Shown: positions 18,741 through 25,464 of the stretch, piece by piece | How the letters are laid out: every line of letters begins with the position of its first letter | Position numbering within the stretch: position 1 is the first letter of the stretch | Assembly (NCBI RefSeq): GCF_018614075.1 | Contig: NZ_JAGGOZ010000075.1 | Coordinates: 1-48,011, forward strand | Direction of reading: 5' to 3' | From: Streptomyces sp. ISL-94 | GTDB lineage: Bacteria; Actinomycetota; Actinomycetes; Streptomycetales; Streptomycetaceae | Length of the DNA: 48,011 nt | Notes under the pieces: generated by a model | Databases searched by the model: none | Told to the model about the DNA's origin: nothing | Seen by the model: the letters and a program-made list of their open reading frames with translations, nothing else | Position numbers and translations under genes: made by a program

Positions 18741-19489
18741 GCCCCCGGGGTGTGCCCGAACGCCCGCCGGAAGACGTCGATGAACGCGCTCGCCGACGAC
18801 CAGCCGCAGCGGTGCGCGACCGCGGTGACCGGGGTGTCGACCGCCAGCAGCCTGAGCGCCTGGTGCAGCCGCAGCTGGGTGCGCCACTGCGGGAAGGTCA
18901 TGCCGAGCTCGGCGCGGAACAGCCGGCTCAACGTCCGCTCGCCGGCCCCGGCCCCCGACTCGGCGCCCAGCGCGGCCAGTCCGCGCGGGTCCGCCGGATC
19001 GGCGTACAGCAGGGCGCAGACCGCCGCGAGCCGCGGGTCGGCGGGGGCGGGCAGGTGCAGGGGCTGGAGCGGCGAGGCCCGCAGCTGGTCGAGGAGGACC
19101 CCGAGCATCCGGCGCCGCGCGGGGCTGCCGTCGTCGGGCGTCCGCGTGTAGGCGAGGATCAGCTCCCGCAGCAGCGGCCCCACCGCGATCACGGCCGGCG
19201 CGTCCAGGGACAGCGGGTTCAAGCGGGTCGGCAGGCCGACGCAGTGCAGGTCGGTCCGCCCGAACGCGCGGTGCTCGTGCACCGTCCCGGCCGGGATCCA
19301 CAGGGCCCGGGTCGCGGGGGCCACCCAGGTGCCGGCGTCGGTGGTGACCGACAGCACCCCGCGGCCGGCGTAGGCGATCTGGTGGTCGTCGTGGCGGTGG
19401 GGGTCGATCCCGATGTCGGTGTCGAGCTCGCTGACGTTGGTCGCGGCGCGCGGCGTGTGGCGGATTTTCGTGTGGCGGATTTTCTGCAT
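18725..19489 (-). CDS. AraC family transcriptional regulator with cupin-like sensor domain
   Basis: This 254-residue regulator has an N-terminal cupin-type domain (HRHDDHQIAYAGRGVLSV, then WVAPATRALWIPAGTVHEHRA) and a C-terminal AraC DNA-binding domain with two helix-turn-helix units: RTLSRLFRAELGMTFPQWRTQLRL and VTAVAHRCGWSSASAFIDVFRRAFG. This layout matches the group that controls divergently encoded efflux pumps, and an MFS gene starts 27 bp away on the other strand. The first codons contain two copies of a 15-bp direct repeat, giving KIRHT twice; the true start could be downstream of this. Confidence 0.88.
   Translation of the reverse strand: MQKIRHTKIRHTPRAATNVSELDTDIGIDPHRHDDHQIAYAGRGVLSVTTDAGTWVAPATRALWIPAGTVHEHRAFGRTDLHCVGLPTRLNPLSLDAPAVIAVGPLLRELILAYTRTPDDGSPARRRMLGVLLDQLRASPLQPLHLPAPADPRLAAVCALLYADPADPRGLAALGAESGAGAGERTLSRLFRAELGMTFPQWRTQLRLHQALRLLAVDTPVTAVAHRCGWSSASAFIDVFRRAFGHTPGAYGRS
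19455..19484. repeat. Two 15-bp tandem repeats at the AraC gene start
   Basis: GTGTGGCGGATTTTC occurs twice head to tail, inside the first codons of the regulator and 33 bp from the divergent MFS start. It could be a duplicated regulator half-site or a recent slippage event. Confidence 0.75.
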
Positions 19490-19516
19490 CACCCGGCAAT
19501 TTATCGGAAGCGCCGC

Positions 19517-20764
19517 ATGCGCGCCGACGGCGATTCTCGACCGGTGAAGAAGAACAGCATCCGCATCCGCACCGCCGTCTTCGCGGCGGGCCACTCGTGC
19601 GTGGACGTCTACCAGGGCGCCGTCGCCGCGCTCGTCCCCTTCCTCGTGGCGGAACGCGCCTACGACTACGCCGCCGCGTCCGGCATCGTGCTCGCCGCCT
19701 CGCTGCTCTCCTCCGTGGTCCAGCCGCTGTTCGGGATCCTGACCGACCGGTGGCCGATGCCCTGGCTGATACCGCTGGCCACGGCCGCGGCCGGGCTGGG
19801 CATCGCCCTGGTGGGGCTCGACCCGGGCTACCCGGCCACCGTGGCGGCCGTCGCCCTGTCGGGGCTGGGGGTCGCCGCGTACCACCCGGCGGCCGCCCGG
19901 CTGGTCCGTACGGCCCTGGGCGGGGCCGGGCACACCGCGATGAGCTGGTTCGCCCTCGGCGGCAATGCCGGCTTCGCCTGCGCGCCCCTGCTGGTCGTGG
20001 GCGCCTTGGCGGTGCCCGGGCCGGCCGGCTGGTGGCTGCTGGCGCTCCCGGCGGCGCTCGGCGCCCTGCTCAACCTGCCGCGCTCGGCCGGCGGGCCCGG
20101 CGGGGCCGCTTCTGCCGACACGCCCGGCCCCGCTTCGCGCGCCGGCGGCGAGAACTGGCCGGCGTTTCTGCGGCTCTCCCTCGTCGTGGTCGTCCGCTCC
20201 GTCGTGTTCATCGGCCTCAGCACCTTCATCGCGCTGTACGTACGCGAGCGCGGCGGCAGCGAAACCGCCGGCGCCGTAGCCCTGTTCGCCCTCTTCGCGG
20301 GCAGCGCCGGCGGCACCCTGCTCGGCGGCCGGCTCGCGGACCGCTGGGGCCGGGTCACCACCGTCCACCGGTCGTACGCCGCCGCCGTGCCCGCCATCGC
20401 CGGGCTCCTGTTCCTGCCGCTCCCGCTGGTGTACGTGTGCGCGGCGCTGGCGGCCACCGCGCTGTACATGCCCTTCTCCCTCCAGGTCACCCTGGGCCAG
20501 GACTACCTCCCGACGCGCATGGGCACGGCGAGCGGCGTCACCCTCGGCCTGACCGTCAGCGTCGGCGGCCTCGCGAGCCCGCTCATCGGCGCGGCCGCGG
20601 ACGCCGCCTCACTGCGCACCGCCCTGCTCCCGCTGGCCGCGCTGCCGGTACTGGCGTGGGCCCTGTCGCGGCGGCTGCCGGAGCCGTGCCCCGCGCCTGA
20701 ACCGGCGGTCCCGGAGGCTGCGGCGGCCCTCCCGAAAGCCGGTAGGCCAGACTTGCAAGCCTGA
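19517..20764 (+). CDS. MFS transporter, fosmidomycin-resistance (Fsr)-like
   Basis: This 415-residue membrane protein has about twelve hydrophobic segments. The first, AAGHSCVDVYQGAVAALVPFLV, has the HxxxDxYQG pattern of the Fsr-like MFS subgroup, and QPLFGILTDRWPMPWLI is the loop 2-3 motif. ATG 19517 has GGAAG 6 nt upstream; a GTG nine codons later is the alternative. It is divergent from an AraC regulator by 27 bp, so it is likely controlled by it. The substrate is probably a small drug-like compound; that is inference. Confidence 0.87.
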   Translation: MRADGDSRPVKKNSIRIRTAVFAAGHSCVDVYQGAVAALVPFLVAERAYDYAAASGIVLAASLLSSVVQPLFGILTDRWPMPWLIPLATAAAGLGIALVGLDPGYPATVAAVALSGLGVAAYHPAAARLVRTALGGAGHTAMSWFALGGNAGFACAPLLVVGALAVPGPAGWWLLALPAALGALLNLPRSAGGPGGAASADTPGPASRAGGENWPAFLRLSLVVVVRSVVFIGLSTFIALYVRERGGSETAGAVALFALFAGSAGGTLLGGRLADRWGRVTTVHRSYAAAVPAIAGLLFLPLPLVYVCAALAATALYMPFSLQVTLGQDYLPTRMGTASGVTLGLTVSVGGLASPLIGAAADAASLRTALLPLAALPVLAWALSRRLPEPCPAPEPAVPEAAAALPKAGRPDLQA

Positions 20765-20781
20765 CTGCATGTCCCTAGCGT
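20753..20781 (+). promoter_or_regulatory. Candidate promoter TTGCAA-N17-TAGCGT with CTTGCAAG palindrome
   Basis: A -35-like TTGCAA and a -10-like TAGCGT are 17 bp apart at the 3' end of the MFS gene and upstream of the MarR gene. The -35 lies in an 8-bp palindrome CTTGCAAG (20752-20759), a plausible half-site for autoregulation by the MarR protein. Confidence 0.45.
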
Positions 20782-20829
20782 CGCCCTATTCCCGCAGAAC
20801 ACGGCATTGCGCACCATCAGCCCCGAGAG

Positions 20830-21234
20830 GTGGCCGAAGATCTCCAGCCGGCCCTCGCCGTGCTGGTCCGGCAGGTGCGCGCCTCCTCGGGCAGCGGGGG
20901 GAGCCTGTCACAGGTGTCCGTGCGCAAGCAGCTCGACCACCTCGGGCCGTCCACCGCCTCGGAGCCGGCGCGCGCCGAGCAGATCCGTCCGCAGTCGGTG
21001 ATCGCCACGGTGAACGCCCTCCAGGCAGCGGGGTACGTCACCCGCACCCCGCACCCCACCGACGGCCGCCGGCTGCCCGTCTCCCTCACTCCCGAAGGCC
21101 GGTCCCTCCTAGGCGAACGCCGCGGGTCCGGCCACGGGCGGATCGCCGAGCTGATCGCCGAACGGCTGAGCCCTGCCGAGCAGCGCCCGCTCGCCGAGGC
21201 GGTCCCCCTGCTGCGCCGCCTCGCCGAACACTGA
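20830..21234 (+). CDS. MarR family transcriptional regulator
   Basis: The product has about 134 residues. The winged-helix core is visible as SLSQVSVRKQLDHLGP, the recognition region PQSVIATVNALQAAGYVTRTPHPTDGRRLPVSLTPEG with the DxR wing motif, and a C-terminal dimerisation helix LSPAEQRPLAEAVPLLRRLAEH. The start is uncertain: GTG 20830 has no good ribosome binding site, and the frame is open for eight more codons upstream. It precedes an isochorismatase-like gene by 59 bp and is probably cotranscribed, so it may regulate that enzyme or the upstream MFS gene. Confidence 0.82.
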   Translation: MAEDLQPALAVLVRQVRASSGSGGSLSQVSVRKQLDHLGPSTASEPARAEQIRPQSVIATVNALQAAGYVTRTPHPTDGRRLPVSLTPEGRSLLGERRGSGHGRIAELIAERLSPAEQRPLAEAVPLLRRLAEH

Positions 21235-21293
21235 CCCGCACCTACCGGCACGCGCACGCGCCGGCAAGCCACCCAGCCCACCGAAGGAGCGTC

Positions 21294-21887
21294 ATGACCG
21301 GCATGACCGCCGCCGACCCCGACCGCCTGACCCTCGGGACGGACACCGCCCTGGTCCTCATCGACCTCCAGACGGGCATCCTGGCCCTGCCCACCGCGAA
21401 GCCCTCCGCCGAGATCCTCAAGAAGGGCCTCGCACTGGCGGAGGCGTTCCACGCCCACAAACTGCCCGTGGTCCTGGTCAAGGTCGCCTGGTCCCCCGAC
21501 GGCGGCGACCTGCCCACCGCGAACGTGGACCGCCCGGGCCCGGCGTCCGCGCCGCCCGCCGCCTTCTCCGAGATCCCGGGCGAGCTCGCCGCGCTCGGCG
21601 ACGTCGTGGTCACCAAGCGCCACTGGGGCGCCTTCACCGGTACCGAGCTCGACCTCCAGCTGCGGCGCCGCGGTATCCACCGCATCGTGCTGGCCGGCAT
21701 CTCGACCAGCGTGGGCGTCGAGTCCACCGCCCGCACCGCCTGGGAGCACAGTTACGACCTGGTCTTCGCGGAGGACGCCACCGCCGACACGGACGCCGAC
21801 TCCCACGCCCACAGCTTCGGCAAGATCTTCCCGCGCATCGGGAGGATCAGCACCACCGACGAGATCATCGCTGCACTTGGGTCCTGA
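21294..21887 (+). CDS. Isochorismatase-family cysteine hydrolase
   Basis: This 197-residue hydrolase has the catalytic triad arrangement of the family: Asp in ALVLIDLQTG, Lys in VVTKRHWGAFTGTELDLQLRRRG, and the last motif IVLAGISTSVGVESTARTAWEHSYDLVFAEDAT. In that motif the usual nucleophilic Cys position (GxxTxxCV) reads SVGV, so the nucleophile may be missing. This makes true amidohydrolase activity uncertain. GAAGGAG lies 7 nt before the ATG. The gene follows the MarR gene and its 3' end overlaps a convergent gene by 23 nt. Confidence 0.83.
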   Translation: MTGMTAADPDRLTLGTDTALVLIDLQTGILALPTAKPSAEILKKGLALAEAFHAHKLPVVLVKVAWSPDGGDLPTANVDRPGPASAPPAAFSEIPGELAALGDVVVTKRHWGAFTGTELDLQLRRRGIHRIVLAGISTSVGVESTARTAWEHSYDLVFAEDATADTDADSHAHSFGKIFPRIGRISTTDEIIAALGS

Positions 21888-22308
21888 CCGGCGTGGGAAC
21901 GGCGACTTCCAGCCAGACGTACTTCCCGCCGAGCCACGGCCGGTATCCCCACCGGCTGGCCAGCCGTTCCACGATCAGCAGTCCGTGCCCCCCGGGCTGC
22001 CCCGCCCGCGCGCGCACGGGCACCGGGGGCTCCGGGCTCCCGTCGGTCACCTCGATCCGCAGCCGCTCCTCGGTGCAGTCCAGCCGCAGGGCACCCGGCC
22101 CCCCGCCGTGCAGGCAGGCGTTGGCGACCACCTCGGACACCAGCAGAAGCACGTCCTCCGCGGCCTCCTGCCCGGCCTGGGTCGCGGCCGGCAGCCAGTC
22201 CCACGCGAACAGTGCCCGGCGTACGAAGTCACGACTGCGCGTCACGACACCGGTGGCCCCGTCCAGCACCAGGGTCCGGCTCCGGTCCGGTGACCCCCGC
22301 TGTTCCAT
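21865..22308 (-). CDS. Anti-sigma regulatory factor, RsbW/SpoIIAB-like HATPase_c_2 ATP-binding protein
   Basis: This 147-residue GHKL-type ATPase domain protein has the N-box LLVSEVVANACLHGG and the G-boxes VTDGSPEPP and GGHGLLIVERLASRWGY. That is the streptomycete family of serine kinase or anti-sigma-like proteins. ATG 22308 has GGAGGAG about 10 nt upstream. The STAS-domain gene lies just upstream on the same strand (28-bp gap), so the pair could be a partner-switch unit. No sigma factor gene is adjacent, and many such proteins in Streptomyces have unknown partners. Confidence 0.87.
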   Translation of the reverse strand: MEQRGSPDRSRTLVLDGATGVVTRSRDFVRRALFAWDWLPAATQAGQEAAEDVLLLVSEVVANACLHGGGPGALRLDCTEERLRIEVTDGSPEPPVPVRARAGQPGGHGLLIVERLASRWGYRPWLGGKYVWLEVAVPTPVRTQVQR

Positions 22309-22336
22309 GACGCTCAGACTCCTCCGTGTCGACGCG

Positions 22337-22708
22337 CTAGCGGGACGGACCGCCGACCTCCCCGAGCGCGTCCGCCACATCGGCATGGACGGGAAACAGC
22401 CCGTCCGCGCCGGTGATATGGAACATCCGGGCGACCGGCCCCCGCAGCCCGGCCAGTTCCAGGCTCCCGCCCGCCTCCCGGGCGGCGAGCCGACTGTGCA
22501 GCAGCACGTTCAGCCCGGTGGAGTCGCAGAACCCGAGCCGCGCCAGGTCCACCAACACCCGCCCGCCGGGGGCGACCGCCGCATCGAGGGCATCGCGCAG
22601 GGGCCGTACCGTGTCGTGGTCCAGCTCCCCGGCCACCTCGAGGACGACGGCACCGTCCACCGCTCGCACCGCGACGGTAAAACGCTCACTGTCCGCTCGC
22701 GCGACCAT
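22337..22708 (-). CDS. STAS-domain anti-anti-sigma factor (SpoIIAA/RsbV-like)
   Basis: This 123-residue protein has the STAS fold: VDGAVVLEVAGELDHDTVRPLRDALDAAV, then VLVDLARLGFCDSTGLNVLLHSR. The DSTG serine is the conserved phosphorylation site of anti-anti-sigma factors. ATG 22708 is supported by GGAAGGG about 10 nt upstream; the longer frame upstream is probably spurious. It is the first gene of a two-gene operon with an HATPase kinase-type protein, fitting a partner-switch in which the kinase phosphorylates this Ser. The target sigma factor is not in the window. Confidence 0.88.
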   Translation of the reverse strand: MVARADSERFTVAVRAVDGAVVLEVAGELDHDTVRPLRDALDAAVAPGGRVLVDLARLGFCDSTGLNVLLHSRLAAREAGGSLELAGLRGPVARMFHITGADGLFPVHADVADALGEVGGPSR

Positions 22709-22847
22709 CCGGCACCACCCTTCCGTCCACTCCCTGCCCCTTCCCAGAAGCCACGGGGATACGCCTCCGGCCCGCATGCCGTCCCCCGCCCGGGGCAGGC
22801 GCAGTCACGCGAGCCCGCCGGGAATCACCCCCCTGGGAGGCATCGGC

Positions 22848-22910
22848 ATGATCCCGCTGCTGTGCGCCCGCTCCCCCGGCGGCGGCCGCTCCCGCCGGTA
22901 CCGCGGGTGA
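22848..22910 (+). CDS. Possible 20-residue small ORF
   Basis: An ATG follows a GGGAGG by 7 nt and opens a 20-codon frame (MIPLLCARSPGG then RSRRYRG, Arg-rich) ending at TGA 22910. No family is recognised. It sits in an otherwise empty 310-bp gap between the STAS gene start and the tRNA-like fragment. It could be a leader peptide or chance. Confidence 0.2.
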   Translation: MIPLLCARSPGGGRSRRYRG

Positions 22911-23018
22911 CGCAACGCCTCTCAGCGGCGCACCCCTTGCCGACAGCCCGAAACCTTGGCGGCCTGCGCCTCCCCGGCGGATCACGTGACGGGGCGTCCA
23001 CGAATCCGGGTACGGAAA

Positions 23019-23050
23019 AGGCCGCCCTCTCACGGATGAGAGAACGGCCT
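23019..23050 (-). terminator. Hairpin terminator downstream of the tRNA-Pro fragment
   Basis: AGGCCG/CGGCCT and CTCTCA/TGAGAG make two stacked stems with a small internal bulge. On the minus strand the hairpin is followed by CTTTT. It lies 20 nt past the 3' end of the tRNA fragment, so it is probably the original terminator of that tRNA gene. Confidence 0.6.
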
Positions 23051-23070
23051 CCGATGTGCGTAAAACACAG

Positions 23071-23110
23071 TCGGGACGACAGGATGTGAACCTGCGACCG
23101 CTTGACCCCA
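23071..23110 (-). pseudogene. 3'-half fragment of tRNA-Pro (candidate attachment site)
   Basis: This 40-nt stretch reads as the 3' half of a tRNA from the anticodon loop through the T-arm (GCAGG, TTCACAT, CCTGT) and acceptor strand CGTCCCGA. It matches the intact tRNA-Pro at 40209-40282 at about 38 of 40 positions. The D-arm and 5' acceptor strand are missing, so it is not a working tRNA. It lies in the same orientation as the intact gene, as expected for the duplicated core left by integration into a tRNA 3' end. Confidence 0.75.
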
Positions 23111-23206
23111 GACAGCCAGGTCGGCAACAAGATCGTGACATACGCCACTATTTGAGGGCGCACAGCGTGTACATGCGTACCTGCCGTGCGCCCGTCGACG
23201 TGGGCG

Positions 23207-23228
23207 CTGGTCCCCAACTGGTCCCCAA
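23207..23228. repeat. Tandem 11-bp CTGGTCCCCAA repeat (candidate integrase arm site)
   Basis: Two perfect copies of CTGGTCCCCAA lie 97 bp from the tRNA fragment, inside the candidate island. A near-identical tandem pair lies at 40126-40147 beside the intact tRNA. No protein-coding explanation is visible. Confidence 0.6.
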
Positions 23229-23462
23229 CCCGGCGCTATCGCCGCCGTTGGGGCCCCCTGCCCTCTCATGCACAGGCCGCCTGGGGGTAGCGGGTCAGCG
23301 TTGCGGGACCGCATCTCCTCTGCTCCGCGCCGCTGCTCCCGGACCGCCTCCCCCCAGGGCCAGGGCCAGAGGGAGCGGACGTGCTGCGGGCGGGGCTTCG
23401 TCAGGGGCGGGGACGGTTCCGCGTTCGGCAACCAGGCAACCGATCGCGCCGGCCGTCGCCGC

Positions 23463-23691
23463 GTCGCGGCACGGTCGTCCGCGCGCATCAGCACGCCGCC
23501 GGGACCCGCCAAAAACGGCCCCGGCCGGCGAGCCGGCCGATCACGCCCTCGGACCGTCCCGCGGCGGACTGACCACCAAAATCCACCTCGCCCCTGACGG
23601 CCGCTGCCGCCCGCTCGCGTTCGCCATCACCCCAGGCCAGGCCGGTGGCGCACACGCGTTCGAGCAGGTCACGCGAGACGGTCGACTGTGA
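23463..23691 (+). pseudogene. IS5-family transposase remnant, frameshifted
   Basis: The segment encodes VVRAHQHAAGTRQKR in one frame and then, after a shift near a CCCC run at about 23519, GEPADHALGPSRGGLTTKIH and ITPGQAGGAHAFEQV in another. These are the middle DDE-domain motifs of streptomycete IS5-family transposases. Both termini are lost and no terminal repeats are seen, so it is a fossil. Confidence 0.7.
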
Positions 23692-23776
23692 CATCCCGGT
23701 GGCTGCGGCGGTCGAACGAGGCCGCACCCCACACTCAAGGACGGCCCGCTGGGCCAGGTCTCACTGGCCCACCCCT

Positions 23777-25438
23777 TCACAACACCGTTGCCTCGGCGCT
23801 CTCCTCCGGCTTGGCGTCGACCGGGCGCGCGGCGTCCTCCGCGAGCAGCCGGAGGTATTCGGCCATGCCCTCCTCCGAGTCGTCGAGCAGGTAGGGCGCT
23901 TCGCCGGAGACGGCCATGAGGTCGGCCTGCTTGCCCGCCGCCGACCAGGCCAGCGCCAGGGCCACATTCGACCAGTAGCAGCTTCCGTCCACCGCGAGCC
24001 AGGCCTGGATCTGTTCACCCTTGCGGACCGGAACCGTGAGGTTGTACTCGGATCCGCCCCCGACCTGACGAAGCATGGGGGCCGCGCAATAGTGGTAGCG
24101 GGTCCCGATCTTCAGGGTGAGGTTGGCCTTGTACCCGATGTTCTTCTCCATGCTGGTGGCGTCGAACTGCTTGACCGAGCAGGTCAGGATGCCGTCGGTC
24201 TGCGCGGTGGAGGTGAACTTGTTGCCGGAGCCCGGGGCCTGTCCCCTGTTCCAGAACCGGATCTGCGCGTTCTTGAAGAGTTCGGTCACCCCGGTGAAGA
24301 CGGTGGGTCCGGACAAGGTGGTCGCCCCGCTCAGCGTGGTCGCGCCGGTGAGCGAGGCGGTCCCGACCACCGACAGCGCGGCGTCGACCTTGAGCCCGGC
24401 GGGCTGGCTCACCCGCAGCGGGTTCGACCCCGAGCCCCGCACCGATCCGAGCACGGTGAGGGTGGTGGTCTGCGATCCGGCGACGGTGACGTTGTCGTTG
24501 AACGTACTCGCGCCGCCGACCGAGAAGACACCGACCACCTCGGCTTTCGCGTCAACCTTGAGGCCGGCGTTCTGGCTCACCCGCAGCGGGTTGCTGCCCG
24601 CGCCCCGGATGCTGCCGGCGACGGTGAGGTCCTTGGCGGTGTTGCTGAGGCTGACCGTGTCGGAGAAGACCGCGGGCCCCTGGACGGTCAGGTTCCGCAC
24701 CACCAGGTCGGGGACGCGGACGGTCACCGCGGTGGTCAGGGTGTGCGTCAGCGTGGTGCCGCCCTCCGACACCTCGGCGCGGAGCATGAAGCCGGTGACG
24801 GTGGTGAGCCCGGCGGGCGTCGTCCAAGTGCGCTCCTTGTCGAGCGGTACTCCGGCGGGCGCGTCTCCCCAGTACATCGTGTACTTCGCCTCGGAGCCCT
24901 CCCAGCGCAGGACGGCGGCCTCACCGTTCTCCACCATGATCTTTTCGGGTGCGAAGTTCCGGAACACGAACCCGGCGGGGAACTTGTCCACCTCCACGGC
25001 GGCGGTCTTGTCGGTGAAGTTCCCGTTCGTCGGGGAGGAGCTCTCCACGATCTCGATCGAGACCTGGCCGGGGGCCCGGTTGACCTCGATGTTGGACAGG
25101 GTCAGGGACACGATCTGTCCGGTGAACTGGACTGCGCGGGCCGGGGTGAAGGTGATCACGGCGAAGTCGCCGACCACGCTGGGGGCGGACGGGGTCCAGT
25201 CGGTGCTGGCCCCGGTCCTGATGGCCGCGCCGTTGTCGGTGAGATGTCCTGCGCCTGAGCCGAGCGGAACCCGCAGGGTGATTTTGTTGCACCAGGCGGG
25301 GGTGGTGATGCCGCCGCCTACGTTGATGTTGATGGAGCCGTACTCCGTCTCCTCCGCCGAGCTGACCCGGAGGGGATTGGGGTCGGTGGACGGTTCGTAC
25401 GGGAGCAGGTTGGTGGAGTTGACCATCAGAACGCTCAT
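23777..25438 (-). CDS. Large fibre-like protein with beta-helical stalk repeats (last gene of the DUF6603-type operon)
   Basis: The product has 553 residues with no signal peptide or membrane segment. Residues 1-240 form a beta-rich globular N-terminus that I do not recognise. Residues about 240-390 carry repeats of the trimeric-fibre type: two copies of SNPLRVSQ.AGLKVDA, each followed by hydrophobic-Gly hexads such as FSVGGASTFNDNVTV and TLSGATTLSGPTVF, resembling triple-stranded beta-helix stalks of phage tail fibres. The C-terminal region (about 400-530) is another beta-rich domain ending in an acidic tail. GGGAAGGG precedes ATG 25438. It is the last gene of a four-gene operon, 26 bp after its neighbour. 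A structural or receptor-binding role is inferred from the stalk alone. Confidence 0.6.
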   Translation of the reverse strand: MSVLMVNSTNLLPYEPSTDPNPLRVSSAEETEYGSININVGGGITTPAWCNKITLRVPLGSGAGHLTDNGAAIRTGASTDWTPSAPSVVGDFAVITFTPARAVQFTGQIVSLTLSNIEVNRAPGQVSIEIVESSSPTNGNFTDKTAAVEVDKFPAGFVFRNFAPEKIMVENGEAAVLRWEGSEAKYTMYWGDAPAGVPLDKERTWTTPAGLTTVTGFMLRAEVSEGGTTLTHTLTTAVTVRVPDLVVRNLTVQGPAVFSDTVSLSNTAKDLTVAGSIRGAGSNPLRVSQNAGLKVDAKAEVVGVFSVGGASTFNDNVTVAGSQTTTLTVLGSVRGSGSNPLRVSQPAGLKVDAALSVVGTASLTGATTLSGATTLSGPTVFTGVTELFKNAQIRFWNRGQAPGSGNKFTSTAQTDGILTCSVKQFDATSMEKNIGYKANLTLKIGTRYHYCAAPMLRQVGGGSEYNLTVPVRKGEQIQAWLAVDGSCYWSNVALALAWSAAGKQADLMAVSGEAPYLLDDSEEGMAEYLRLLAEDAARPVDAKPEESAEATVL

Positions 25439-25464
25439 GGGCTTTCCCTTCCCGGCAGGGTGTT

